Of a DNA stretch of 64,000 nucleotides, positions 26,614-36,354 are shown one piece after another. The first letter of the stretch is position 1; each line of letters begins with the position of its first letter. The notes beneath the pieces are model-generated. The model searched no databases. It was not told the origin of the DNA and saw only the letters and a list, made by a program, of their open reading frames with translations. The translations under genes and the position numbers were made by a program. Source of the DNA: Paraburkholderia sp. SOS3 (GTDB lineage Bacteria > Pseudomonadota > Gammaproteobacteria > Burkholderiales > Burkholderiaceae); the NCBI RefSeq assembly GCF_001922345.1, contig NZ_CP018812.1, positions 1,922,001 through 1,986,000 of the forward strand. The letters run 5' to 3'.

Positions 26614-27756
26614 ATGCTCACCACACCGCGAACGCAGCAGGCGCTCTCCCGGCAAATGCTCGATGTACTGATACGCGCCGGCCTGATTGCCGTGCTCGCG
26701 ATCTTCTGTTTTCGAATCTTCGTCCCATTTCTGAACCTGATGGCGTGGGCGCTGATTCTCGCCATCACGCTTTATCCGCTGCAGGTGCGCTTGCGCAAGC
26801 GTCTGCCAGATCGGGAAGGGCTCATCGCCACGCTGATCATCGCCGTCGCATTCTGCGTGATTCTCGTGCCGACCTTCATGCTCGGCGTTGCCGTCGCCGA
26901 TTCGATCCAGCATGTCATGGCCGCGTTCAGGAGCGGCGGCATACAGATTCCGCCGCCCGACGAGTCGGTGGCGCAATGGCCGCTGGTGGGCGAGCGCGTG
27001 TACGCGTTCTGGCAACAGGGTTCGACCGATCTCATGGGGCTCGCGCACAAATTCGCGCCGCAACTGAAGGAAGCCGGTCTTGTCGTGCTCGGCACGGTGA
27101 CGGGGCTCGGAGCCGGGCTCGTGATCTTCTTCGTCGCGCTCGTGGTTGCGGGTCTGTTCATGGCCCATGGCGAACAGTGCCACGTCAACGCCGTGCAGAT
27201 CGCGTCGCGCATTTCGGGCCCGGGAAACGGCGAGACCATCGCCGATCTGTGTACTGCTACGATTCGCGCCGTCGCGCAAGGCGTGGTCGGCATCGCCTTC
27301 ATCCAGATGCTGCTGATCGGTATCGGCTTCGTGGCAATGGGGATTCCCGGTGCGGGACTGCTCGCGCTCGCGGTATTGCTGATCGGCATCATGCAATTGC
27401 CCGCTACGTTGATCACCATCCCCGTGATCGCTTTCGTGATGGTCACCGAAGGCATCAGCGTGGCGACGATCGTGTTCGCCGTTTATGTGTTCGTCGCCGG
27501 GCTGGCCGACAACGTGCTCAAGCCGTTGCTGCTCGGGCGCGGCGTCGCCGTTCCGATGCCGGTCGTGCTGATCGGCGCGCTTGGGGGCATGGTGTCGGGC
27601 GGCGTGATCGGCCTGTTCATCGGTCCCGTGATGCTGGCGGTCGGTTATCAACTGTTCTGGCGGTGGGTGAGGGACCAGCCTGCCGCGACCTTGCCTGGCG
27701 AGAGCGTCGATGCCGTGGCGAGTCATAGCGCTGCTCGACAAGTCGAAGCGAAGTGA
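26614..27756 (+). CDS. AI-2E family transporter (PF01594 type)
   Basis: A 380-residue membrane protein. Two helices come early (about 15-65), a soluble loop lies in the middle (about 90-150), and five or so helices follow, with the family pattern IPGAGLLALAVLLIGIMQLPA and a C-terminal GGMVSGGVIGLFIGPV. Members have been linked to autoinducer export or Na+/H+ antiport; the substrate here is unknown. The start at 26614 follows GGAGG; an ATG four codons earlier, itself overlapping that GGAGG, is an alternative. It begins 27 bases after the antiporter gene. Confidence 0.85.
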   Translation: MLTTPRTQQALSRQMLDVLIRAGLIAVLAIFCFRIFVPFLNLMAWALILAITLYPLQVRLRKRLPDREGLIATLIIAVAFCVILVPTFMLGVAVADSIQHVMAAFRSGGIQIPPPDESVAQWPLVGERVYAFWQQGSTDLMGLAHKFAPQLKEAGLVVLGTVTGLGAGLVIFFVALVVAGLFMAHGEQCHVNAVQIASRISGPGNGETIADLCTATIRAVAQGVVGIAFIQMLLIGIGFVAMGIPGAGLLALAVLLIGIMQLPATLITIPVIAFVMVTEGISVATIVFAVYVFVAGLADNVLKPLLLGRGVAVPMPVVLIGALGGMVSGGVIGLFIGPVMLAVGYQLFWRWVRDQPAATLPGESVDAVASHSAARQVEAK

Positions 27757-27768
27757 CCGGAGGGCGTC

Positions 27769-29190
27769 ATGGATAAAGCCGTTTCACGCAAACACGCGGG
27801 CCATGCACGCGAGAAGACTGCGCCGTATCGCACGCCTGACGAAAGGGCGGCGCAAGGCCGCATCATTCGCGACCTCGTGCCTCGTTCATCGCAGGCCGGA
27901 TGGACTGCACCGGCGGAACGCCGCGATATCGTCGAGCTGCTCGACGACTCCAACGAGGGCCGTTTGCCGCAACTGGTCCCGATTCGCTTCGGGCGGATGG
28001 CAGCGAGTCCGTTCGCGTTCTACCGCGGCGCGGCTGCGATCATGGCGGCCGACCTCGCGACGACGCCGACGAGCGGAATCCGCGTGCAGGCGTGCGGCGA
28101 CGCTCACCTGATGAACTTCGGCGGCTTTGCGACGCCCGAGCGCAACGTGATTTTCGACATCAACGATCTCGACGAGACGCTGCCTGCGCCGTTCGAATGG
28201 GACCTGAAGCGGCTCGCCGCGAGCGCGGCGATTGCCGCGCAGCATCTGGAGTTTTCGTACGGCGATATGGTTCGCATCGTCGCGGATCTCGTGCGGCAAT
28301 ACCGCGAACGCATGCATGACTACGCCTCGATGCGCGCGCTCGATGTCTGGTACGACCGCATCGACATGCAGAAGTACGAGGACCGGTCGGGCGATCCGGC
28401 GCTCGTCGAGGCCGCGCGCAAGCGCTTCGCCGAGCGCATCGAAATCGAGCGCCGCAAGACCGTGCCCGACTATCTGTATCCGCGGCTCGTCACGGAAGAA
28501 GGCGGGGAACCGCACATCAAGGACGAGCCGCCGCTGATCTTCCACCCCAGCGCGGAGCTCGCGCCCGGTCTCGACTCCGGCTACGCCGAAGCGATCGCTC
28601 TTTACCGTCAGAGCCTCGCCGAACATGTGCGCGTGCTGTTCGATAGATTCCATTTCGCCGATCTCGCGATCAAGGTGGTCGGCGTGGGCAGTGTCGGAAC
28701 GATGTGCGCGGTGGGGCTCTTCATGGCATCGGACAATGATCCGCTGTTTCTGCAGGTCAAGGAGGCGAGGGCGTCGGTGCTCGAGCCGTATGCAGGCGCG
28801 AGCGTCCACCCGAATCACGGTCAGCGCGTGATTGCCGGCCAGCGCATCATGCAATCGGCCAGCGATGTGTTTCTCGGCTGGAGCCGCGCGAAGAACGGAC
28901 GTGACTTCTATGTGCGCCAGCTTCGCGATATGAAAATGTCGGTCGTCATCGAATCGCTCGATACAGGCCTGCTGCGGCAATACGCGCGCATGTGCGCGCA
29001 TGCGCTCGCGCGGGCTCACGCGCGTTCGGGCGATGCGGCGACGATCGCCGGCTACATGGGCTCCGGCCAGACATTCGACGACGCGATTACCGAGTTTGCA
29101 GCCGAATACAGCACGCAAAACCGGCGCGACTACCGCGAGTTCATTCAGGCGATCCGCCGCGGCCGGATCGAGGCGACGACGGACGCATAG
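27769..29190 (+). CDS. DUF2252 family protein
   Basis: A 473-residue soluble protein. The family signature GDAHLMNFGGFATPERNVIFDINDLDETLPAPFEWDLKR is clear at about residues 106-145. The HxN and DxNDxD residues resemble the catalytic loop of aminoglycoside phosphotransferase-like kinases, so an ATP-dependent phosphotransfer is possible. ASVHPNHGQRVIAGQRIMQSASDVFLGW is a second conserved block at about 343-370. The biological role is unknown. GGAGGG precedes the start, 12 bases after the AI-2E gene, which indicates an operon. Confidence 0.88.
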   Translation: MDKAVSRKHAGHAREKTAPYRTPDERAAQGRIIRDLVPRSSQAGWTAPAERRDIVELLDDSNEGRLPQLVPIRFGRMAASPFAFYRGAAAIMAADLATTPTSGIRVQACGDAHLMNFGGFATPERNVIFDINDLDETLPAPFEWDLKRLAASAAIAAQHLEFSYGDMVRIVADLVRQYRERMHDYASMRALDVWYDRIDMQKYEDRSGDPALVEAARKRFAERIEIERRKTVPDYLYPRLVTEEGGEPHIKDEPPLIFHPSAELAPGLDSGYAEAIALYRQSLAEHVRVLFDRFHFADLAIKVVGVGSVGTMCAVGLFMASDNDPLFLQVKEARASVLEPYAGASVHPNHGQRVIAGQRIMQSASDVFLGWSRAKNGRDFYVRQLRDMKMSVVIESLDTGLLRQYARMCAHALARAHARSGDAATIAGYMGSGQTFDDAITEFAAEYSTQNRRDYREFIQAIRRGRIEATTDA

Positions 29191-29232
29191 CCGTTGCGGC
29201 AGTGCCGGGACCATGTTGCGCGGGAGGGGACG

Positions 29233-31023
29233 ATGGCTCAAGAACAGGTTTCCGTGGTTGACGCTGCCGATACGGCGCCTGCAAAAAACTGGCGCGCGAT
29301 CGTCGCGCCGATGCAATGGCTGCCGCATTACAGACTGCAATGGCTAACGTCCGATATCGTGGCGGGCCTGACGCTCGCCGCTTATGGCGTGCCTGTGTCG
29401 CTCGCTTATGCAACGCTTGCGGGCTTGCCGCCGCAGTACGGCATTTACTGCTATCTGGCGGGCGGGCTCTGTTATGCGCTGTTCGGCTCGTCGCGTCAAC
29501 TGGCGATCGGGCCGACTTCGGCGATTTCGATGCTGGTCGGCGCCACGGTCGTGGATATGGCTGGCGCGGACCCCGTGCGCTTCGCGTCGATTGCCGCAAT
29601 GACCGCGATCCTCGTTGCGCTCATGTGTGGGCTCGCCTGGATCTTGCGGCTAAGCTCGCTCGTCAACTTCATCAGCGAGACGATACTGCTGGGCTTCAAG
29701 GCCGGCGCGGCGTTCACCATCGCACTGACCCAGTTGCCGAAGCTGTTCGGCGTCAAGGGCGGCGGCGAGCCGTTCTTCGAACGCATTGCGATTCTGGCCG
29801 GCCAGCTTCCCGATACGCATCTGATCGTGCTTGCATTCGGTCTCGGTGCGTTGGTGCTGCTGATACTCGGTGAAAAATATCTGCCGGGCCGCCCCGTAGC
29901 CTTGTTCGTCGTGGCGCTGTCCATCGTGCTTCTTTCCGTGACGCCGCTTGCCGGATTGGGGTTCAAGGTGGTCGGCGCTTTGCCGCCCGGTCTGCCCGAT
30001 TTTCATTTTCCGGCGCTGCGCGTGCGCGACGTCGACGGCATCGTTCCGCTTGCGTTCGCGTGTCTGCTGCTGTCGTACGTGGAGAGCGTGTCGGCCGCCC
30101 GCGCCATTGCGCAAAAGAACGGCTACGAAGTGGACCCGCGCCAGGAACTGCTCGCGCTCGGCGCCGCCAATCTGGGTGCGGGCCTGTTTCAGGGCTACCC
30201 GGTGGCGGGCGGCCTGTCGCAGTCCTCGGTCAACGACAAGGCAGGCGCGAAGACGCCGCTTGCGCTCGTGTTCGCTTCCATTGCGATGGGCCTCTGTCTG
30301 ATCTTTCTTTCGAACCTGCTCGCCAATCTGCCGAGCGTCGTGCTCGCGGCGATCGTGCTCGTAGCCGTCAAGGGGCTCGTCGATATTCGCGAGCTGCGCC
30401 ACGTCTGGCGCGTGAGCCGCTACGAATTCCTCGTATCGATCGTCGCGTTTGCGGCGGTATTGATGCTCGGCATCCTCAAAGGCGTGATATTCGCGGTGCT
30501 GGTGTCGATGCTGCTGCTGATCAGACGCGCCGCGCGTCCGCATGTCGCGATCCTCGGACGCATTCCGGGCACGCGCCAGTACTCGGACCTCGACCGCCAT
30601 CCGGAAAACGAAGCGATTCCCGGCGTGCTGATCTTCCGTGCCGAAGCGGCGCTGCTTTACTTCAATGCCGAACATGTGCGCGCGACGGTCTGGAAAAGCA
30701 TCCGTTCGAGCGCGAGTCCGGTGAAGCTCGTGATCTGCGACCTGTCCAGTTGTCCGACCGTGGATATCGCGGGCGCGCGCATGCTCGCGACGCTGCGCGC
30801 CGGCCTGGCCGACGCCGGCATCGCTCTGCGCCTCGTCTCGGCGCATGCCTACGCGCGCGACATTCTGCGCGCTGAGGGGCTCGAGCAGCAGGCCGGAGAA
30901 TTCGCGCGACGAGCGTCCGTCGACGACGAAATCGAAACGTTCGCGCGCGACGTCGACGCGCAGTCCGCGATCGCAGCGGACGCGGGGCCGGGAACGTTGC
31001 CCGGCGAAGGCAAGCCGGCTTGA
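29233..31023 (+). CDS. SulP-family anion transporter with STAS domain
   Basis: A 596-residue inner-membrane transporter. About 12-14 helices occupy residues 30-440 with the SulP motif LAYATLAGLPPQYGIYC near the start and ANLGAGLFQGYPVAGGLSQSSVN in the middle. A cytosolic STAS domain spans about 450-570, with the strand ALLYFNAEHV and the ICDLSSCPTVDIAGA loop. SulP proteins move sulfate, bicarbonate, dicarboxylates or other anions, so the cargo is unresolved. The start at 29233 has GGGAGGGG upstream. It lies 42 bases after the DUF2252 gene. Confidence 0.9.
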   Translation: MAQEQVSVVDAADTAPAKNWRAIVAPMQWLPHYRLQWLTSDIVAGLTLAAYGVPVSLAYATLAGLPPQYGIYCYLAGGLCYALFGSSRQLAIGPTSAISMLVGATVVDMAGADPVRFASIAAMTAILVALMCGLAWILRLSSLVNFISETILLGFKAGAAFTIALTQLPKLFGVKGGGEPFFERIAILAGQLPDTHLIVLAFGLGALVLLILGEKYLPGRPVALFVVALSIVLLSVTPLAGLGFKVVGALPPGLPDFHFPALRVRDVDGIVPLAFACLLLSYVESVSAARAIAQKNGYEVDPRQELLALGAANLGAGLFQGYPVAGGLSQSSVNDKAGAKTPLALVFASIAMGLCLIFLSNLLANLPSVVLAAIVLVAVKGLVDIRELRHVWRVSRYEFLVSIVAFAAVLMLGILKGVIFAVLVSMLLLIRRAARPHVAILGRIPGTRQYSDLDRHPENEAIPGVLIFRAEAALLYFNAEHVRATVWKSIRSSASPVKLVICDLSSCPTVDIAGARMLATLRAGLADAGIALRLVSAHAYARDILRAEGLEQQAGEFARRASVDDEIETFARDVDAQSAIAADAGPGTLPGEGKPA

Positions 31024-31053
31024 GGCCGCGTGCTCCGATCAGGGAGATCTACC

Positions 31054-33300
31054 ATGGCTGATCAACCCAAGAAAATGAACGTCGTACAGCTGACGTTCAT
31101 CGTCACCGTCAACATGATGGGATCGGGCATCATCATGCTGCCCGCCAACATGGCTAAAGTGGGGGCGATCTCGCTGCTGTCCTGGCTCGTCACCGCAATC
31201 GGATCGCTCGCGATCGCATATGGCTTTGCGGAGGCGGGGCTCTTCAATCAGCGCAGGGGCGGCATGGCCGCCTATGCGGAGGATGCGTACGGACGTGACG
31301 GCTATTTCCAGGTTTTTCTGCTGTATTTCCTGTCGATCGCGATTGCGAACGTGGCCGTCGCAAGCTCGGCACTCGGCTATCTGGCCGCGTTTTTCCCGAT
31401 ATTGACGTCCTCGCCCGCGCTCACGTGTGCCGGCGTGATCGGATTGCTGTGGTTGACCACAGTAGCCAATTTCGGAGGACCGAAGATAACGGGACGCATC
31501 GGCTCCGTGACCGTATGGGGCGTGATCCTGCCGGTCGGATTCATCTCGGTGGCCGGCTGGTTCTGGTTTCGCGGCGACACCTTCGCGGCTGCGTGGAATC
31601 CGAATGGACTGCGGATCTTCGATGGCATGAGTTCGAGCATCTCGCTCACGTTGTGGGCGTTCCTCGGCATGGAGTCGGCGGCACAGAATTCGTCGGCTGT
31701 CGCCAATCCGAAACGCGATGTTCCGCTCGCGTGCATGTTCGGCACGCTCGGCGCGGCCGTGATCTATATCCTGTCGACGGCCGTGATTCAGGGCATCGTA
31801 CCGAATGCCGATCTCGCCAGATCGACCGGGCCGTTCGGTCTCGCGTTCGCGCACATGTTCAGCCCGGCGGTGGGCTCCATCGTCATGGCGCTGGCCGCGA
31901 TGGCGTGCGTCGGTTCGCTGCTCGGATGGCAGTTCACGCTGGCGCAGACGGCCAAAGACGCGGCCGACACGCGCATGTTCCCCGCGATCTTCGGCAAGGC
32001 AAACGCGCTGGGCGCGCCAATCGCGGGCATGGTGATCATGGGCATCGTGCAATCGCTGATGGCGTTGTCGACGATTTCCCCGAGCCTCACCGAACAGTTC
32101 CAGGCACTCGTCAATCTCGCCGTCGTGACCAACGTACTGCCTTACATCATTTCGCTGTCGGCGCTGTTCGTCATGATGCGCAACGCCGGTGTGGGAGAGG
32201 CGAAGTACCGGCTCAATGCGGCGGTGACCGTCGTGGCGCTGGCGTATTCCATCTACGCGATCTACGCCTCGGGCAAGGATGCGGTGCTCGGCGGCATGCT
32301 GGTCATGGCGATCGGCTATGCGGTCTACGGCTTCGTCGCTTCGCGCCTGAACGTGTCGGGTTCGAGAGCGGGCGCGATCGCCGGACCCGCGGCCGCTGCG
32401 TTGGCGATCGCGCTTCTCGTGCTGTCCGCGTTCGTGCCGCAACCGGCGCATGCGCAGGACGGCGCGTCGGGTGGCACGCTGCAGCGCATCAGGCAAGCGG
32501 GCAGCATCCGCATCGGTTATGTTCGCGACGCGCGTCCGTTTGCCTACATGGACGATGCGGGGCAGGTCGCCGGCTATACGGCCACGCTGTGCCGGAAGAT
32601 TGCCGAACAGATCGGGAGCGGATCGGGAACCGCTCCAGTCAAGGTGCGGTGGGTCGAGCTTACGCCAGGCGACGAGGCGCGGGCCGTGCGCGACAACGAG
32701 GTCGATCTGCTGTGCGGTGCCGCCGACACACTGGCGAACCGGAAGAGCATGTCGTTTTCGATCCCGGTCTACTCCGGCGGTATCAGCGCGTTGATGCGCC
32801 GCGATGCGCCTGCCGGTCTTCGCGAGATCCTGAGCGGCTCGGGCCCGTCGCATCCGACCTGGCGCGCGTCGCCCGCGCAACTGCTGTCGCGGCAGACCAT
32901 TTCGGTCGTCGCGGATTCCCCGGCCCAGCGCTGGCTCGCCGGCAAACTCGGAGAACTCGAGATCGCATCGACCGTCGTTACGGTGCCCTCGATCCAGGCG
33001 GGCGTGCAGAAGGTGATCGACCGCGAGGCGAACGTGTTCTTCGCGGAGCGCTCGCTGCTGATCGCTGTCGTCAGCAGAAGTCCGGCGGCGCGCGATCTGA
33101 CCATACTCGACCGTCGCTTCACGACGTTGCCGGTCGCAATCGCAATGGCACGCTCGGCCGACGACCTGCGCCTGCACGCAGACGAAACCCTTAGCCGTCT
33201 GTTCAGATCGCCCGAATTTCCTGGCTTGTACGGAAGATGGTTCGGAGAGCCTGACACCGAGACGCGTAACTTCTTCCGATTGGTGGCGCTTCCGGAATGA
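31054..33300 (+). CDS. PotE-type antiporter fused to periplasmic amino-acid-binding domain
   Basis: A 748-residue fusion. Residues 1-430 match E. coli PotE, the putrescine/ornithine antiporter, nearly end to end (VNMMGSGIIMLP, TVANFGG.KITG, TLWAFLG.ES, FGLAFA.MF, GSLLGWQFT, TISPSL, NLAVVTN). One extra hydrophobic segment (about 439-462) ends VPQPAHA followed by QDG, like a signal peptidase I site. Residues about 472-742 form a type-3 extracellular solute-binding domain (QAGSIRIGYVRDARPFAYMDD, VDLLCGAADTLANRKSMSFS). PotE has both ends in the cytosol, so the extra helix would place this domain in the periplasm. It probably binds a basic amino acid or polyamine. AGGGAG precedes the ATG; the gene lies 30 bases after the SulP gene. 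Confidence 0.9.
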   Translation: MADQPKKMNVVQLTFIVTVNMMGSGIIMLPANMAKVGAISLLSWLVTAIGSLAIAYGFAEAGLFNQRRGGMAAYAEDAYGRDGYFQVFLLYFLSIAIANVAVASSALGYLAAFFPILTSSPALTCAGVIGLLWLTTVANFGGPKITGRIGSVTVWGVILPVGFISVAGWFWFRGDTFAAAWNPNGLRIFDGMSSSISLTLWAFLGMESAAQNSSAVANPKRDVPLACMFGTLGAAVIYILSTAVIQGIVPNADLARSTGPFGLAFAHMFSPAVGSIVMALAAMACVGSLLGWQFTLAQTAKDAADTRMFPAIFGKANALGAPIAGMVIMGIVQSLMALSTISPSLTEQFQALVNLAVVTNVLPYIISLSALFVMMRNAGVGEAKYRLNAAVTVVALAYSIYAIYASGKDAVLGGMLVMAIGYAVYGFVASRLNVSGSRAGAIAGPAAAALAIALLVLSAFVPQPAHAQDGASGGTLQRIRQAGSIRIGYVRDARPFAYMDDAGQVAGYTATLCRKIAEQIGSGSGTAPVKVRWVELTPGDEARAVRDNEVDLLCGAADTLANRKSMSFSIPVYSGGISALMRRDAPAGLREILSGSGPSHPTWRASPAQLLSRQTISVVADSPAQRWLAGKLGELEIASTVVTVPSIQAGVQKVIDREANVFFAERSLLIAVVSRSPAARDLTILDRRFTTLPVAIAMARSADDLRLHADETLSRLFRSPEFPGLYGRWFGEPDTETRNFFRLVALPE

Positions 33301-33584
33301 CATGCGCGGCGGGGCGCGCGCGAGACCGACGCGTGCGCACCGAACGGTGGAGCCGGGTCACGCTGGCCGCGACCACCCGTGCGTGACGTTTCGGCTATCA
33401 TCGCGGTCGCGCTGCGAACCACGCCTGTGTCCCGCGCCCCTCAGTTGGGGCGCGAGTCGTCGGATCGCCTGAAGCGCGAACGGGACATCCGATATTCCCG
33501 GCATAAGCCACCGTCCCGTTCTGTTCCGATCGGGCCTGTCTTCCATTGCGTCGACACGCTCGTCTTCTCGTACGGAAAGGTGAA

Positions 33585-35477
33585 ATGGACAACGAAGCAG
33601 TCTGGCCGTTCAGAACCGTGGCCACGCGATACGTCGCGGCGACCTGCTTCGTGGCCGTCTCCTTCGCGTGCGCGTTCTGGCTGTCGCGGCACTTCGTGTC
33701 CGCTGCCGCGACGATGTCGTTGTGCGCGATCGTCCTCAGTGCGTGGCTGGGCGGCATCGGTCCGGGCGCATGGGCCGTGGTGGTGTCGCTCGTCGCATTC
33801 GACTACGGCTTCGTGCAGCCGCTGCACTCGCTGCACGTCGATCCGACCGATTTGCCGCGCATGATGATGTTTTCGTTCACGGCGACTTTTATAGGCTGCC
33901 TCGGCGCGCTGCAGCACCGCACCGCGCGCTCGCTGCGCGAAGCACACCGGCGGCTCGCGCGCACAGTCTCGATGCTGACCGAGGCGAACGCAGCACTGCA
34001 AAGGGAGAACGCCGAATATCTGCGCGTTGCCGAGCAGTTGCGGCTGAGCAGCGCGTTTCTCGCCGAAGGCCAGAAGATCAGCCGGACCGGCAGCTGGCGC
34101 TGGAATATCCGGTCCGCTACGCTCGTGTGGTCCGAGGAGCACTACCGGATTCTGGGCTACACGCCCGCCGCCGCGCCACCCGACTTCGACATGATCCGGC
34201 GGCGCATTCACCCGTCCGACCGCGAGATGGTGCGCGACATCGTGCGACGGGCGGTCGAAGCGAACAGCGCGTTCGAATGCGAATACCGGATCGTGCTTCC
34301 GGACGGAACGATCCGTCACATGTTCGGCACCGGGCGCCCGCTGTCTTACGAGGACGGGCGCATCGTCGAGTACATCGGCACGACCGTCGACGTGAGCGCG
34401 CGCAAGCAGACCGAAGACCTGCTGCGCAAAAGCGAAAAAGCATTCCGCACGCTCGCCGAAAATCTGCCCGACAGCGTGGTTCGATATAACCGGTATTGCG
34501 AACGCATCTACGTGAACCCTGCCTTCGAGCGCAAGCTCCATCTGTCCGCCCGCCGGGTGCTGAATGCTCCGCTAAGGGAAACCTGGATGTGCGACATCGC
34601 TGTCGAAGATTACGAAGCGATCGTTCGCCGCGTGCTGAGCTCGGGCGAGCCGGACGAAGTGTCGGGCATCTGGACGGCGGCGGGCGGCTCACGCACCTAC
34701 AACTCGGTGCGCATTGCGGCCGAACGCGACGCCGATGGCGAGATCGTCAGTGCGATCGCGATCAGCCGCGACGTGACCGAAGCAAAACAGGCCGAAATGC
34801 GCGTCGAGGAATCGCGGCACCTGATCCGGCAACTCGCGGGCCGCAGCGAAGCGGCGCGCGAGGAAGAACGCAAGCATCTCGCACGCGAACTGCATGACGG
34901 CCTCGCGCAGTCGCTGCTTGCGGTGCGGATGCAATTGAGTGTACTGAGCCTCGAATTCGGCGCCGACATGCCGGCGCTGACAAAGCGGGCCAATCTGATC
35001 GTCGGCCACGTCGACAGCGCGATCAAAGTGGTGCGCAACGCGGTGACGAGCCTGCGTCCGGTCGCGCTCGATCTGGGCATACTGCCCGCGCTCGAATGGC
35101 TCGTGCAGGAATTCACCGGCGAAACGGGAATTCCATGCACATTCAATACCGATCTGTCGACCGTCGCGCTGCGCGAAAGCGAAACGACCGCGTTGTTCCG
35201 TATCGCGCAGGAAGCGTTGCGCAATATCATGCGGCACGCGCGCGCCACGCGTGCATGCCTGCTCCTCAAGCGCGAAGCCGCAGGCCTGCTGCTCGAAATC
35301 CGCGACGACGGCATCGGCTTCAATGCGACCCAAAAGAAGCCGACCTCGTTCGGGCTGGTGGGCATCCGGGAGCGGGTCTTGATGTTCGCCGGCACTTTCG
35401 ATCTGCTTACGTCGCCGGGCGCGGGCACGACGTTGCGCATTCGCGTTCCTGCCACGGTATTGTCAGAGGCCTCATGA
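33585..35477 (+). CDS. DUF4118-PAS-PAS sensor histidine kinase
   Basis: A 630-residue sensor. Residues about 12-110 hold four short membrane segments of the DUF4118 type also seen in KdpD (WLGGIGPGAWAVVVSLVAFDYGFVQP). PAS1 lies at about 155-275 (SRTGSWRWNIRSATLVWSEE) with a PAC tail, PAS2 at about 285-400, HisKA_3 with H437 in HLARELHDGLAQSLL, and HATPase_c at about 525-625. The stop overlaps the start of its response regulator by four bases. GGAAAGG precedes the ATG at 33585. It follows the permease fusion after 284 bases without any recognisable gene or FNR box. Confidence 0.9.
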   Translation: MDNEAVWPFRTVATRYVAATCFVAVSFACAFWLSRHFVSAAATMSLCAIVLSAWLGGIGPGAWAVVVSLVAFDYGFVQPLHSLHVDPTDLPRMMMFSFTATFIGCLGALQHRTARSLREAHRRLARTVSMLTEANAALQRENAEYLRVAEQLRLSSAFLAEGQKISRTGSWRWNIRSATLVWSEEHYRILGYTPAAAPPDFDMIRRRIHPSDREMVRDIVRRAVEANSAFECEYRIVLPDGTIRHMFGTGRPLSYEDGRIVEYIGTTVDVSARKQTEDLLRKSEKAFRTLAENLPDSVVRYNRYCERIYVNPAFERKLHLSARRVLNAPLRETWMCDIAVEDYEAIVRRVLSSGEPDEVSGIWTAAGGSRTYNSVRIAAERDADGEIVSAIAISRDVTEAKQAEMRVEESRHLIRQLAGRSEAAREEERKHLARELHDGLAQSLLAVRMQLSVLSLEFGADMPALTKRANLIVGHVDSAIKVVRNAVTSLRPVALDLGILPALEWLVQEFTGETGIPCTFNTDLSTVALRESETTALFRIAQEALRNIMRHARATRACLLLKREAAGLLLEIRDDGIGFNATQKKPTSFGLVGIRERVLMFAGTFDLLTSPGAGTTLRIRVPATVLSEAS

Positions 35478-36106
35478 TCCGCATTCTGATCGCGGACGAC
35501 CACGCCATCATGCGTGAAGGAATCAAGCAGCTGTTCGCGCTGGAGAGGGATTTCGAAGTGGTCGGGGAAGCCGCCAACAGCGGCGACGTGCTCGCCGCGC
35601 TGCGCCGCACGCCGGCCGACCTGCTGCTGCTCGATCTGTCGATGCCCGGCATCAGCGGCGTCGATCTGATCGAGCACATCAGGGCGCACGAAGCGGCGCC
35701 GCCGATTCTCGTGCTCAGCATGCACAGCGAACTCCATTTCGTGCGTTACACGCTCAAGGCGGGCGCGGCGGGCTATCTGACGAAGGACAACCAGCCGCAC
35801 ACGCTGCTCGCCGCGATCCGCAAGGTCGCGGCCGGCGGCCGCTTTATCGATCCGCAACTGGCCGAGCACATGGTGTTCGATGCAGCGCAAGCGTTGCAAC
35901 GCGCGCCGCACGAACGGCTGTCGGCGCGCGAATTCGCCATCTTCCGCCTGCTGGTGCGCGGGCTCGGCGTCAATGAAATCGCGGCGGAATTCGCGATCAG
36001 CAACAAGACCGTCAGCACGCACAAAGCGCGCCTCATGCAGAAGCTGAACTGCGGCAACAACGCGCAACTCGTGCGCTACGCGGTGTCGCATCGGCTCGTC
36101 GACTAG
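35474..36106 (+). CDS. NarL/FixJ-family response regulator
   Basis: A 210-residue regulator: receiver with D8/D9, phospho-acceptor D54 in LLLLDLSMPG and K105-region YLTKDN, then a LuxR-type helix-turn-helix at about 143-205 (LSAREFAIFRLLVRG, NKTVSTHKARLMQKL). It is translationally coupled to the upstream kinase through an ATGA overlap. It is similar in plan to the regulator at 8423-9070, so the island carries two parallel NarL-type systems. Confidence 0.92.
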   Translation: MIRILIADDHAIMREGIKQLFALERDFEVVGEAANSGDVLAALRRTPADLLLLDLSMPGISGVDLIEHIRAHEAAPPILVLSMHSELHFVRYTLKAGAAGYLTKDNQPHTLLAAIRKVAAGGRFIDPQLAEHMVFDAAQALQRAPHERLSAREFAIFRLLVRGLGVNEIAAEFAISNKTVSTHKARLMQKLNCGNNAQLVRYAVSHRLVD

Positions 36107-36354
36107 GCGCGGCTGCGCCGCTCGTTGCGGTTCGAGCGTCGGCGCGATGGGCTGGCCATGCCTTGCAGCGTGGTCATCGGTCGATACGCGTATCAGGAAC
36201 GCCCTACAGCCGAATCAGGACCGCCTGATTTTCAGGCGCGCATGCGGCGCGGATAGTTTGCCGTCTGCGGATCGGCCTGTCTGAAGCAGAGCGGCAGATT
36301 CGATCGCGCTTACAAAACCAGAACATTGCATTCGAGAAATTCGCGGGGAAAGGC

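Noticed and set aside
27886..29340. 484-codon minus-strand frame opposite the DUF2252 gene
   Set aside because: It has no recognisable domain or ribosome site; the plus-strand gene carries clear family motifs.
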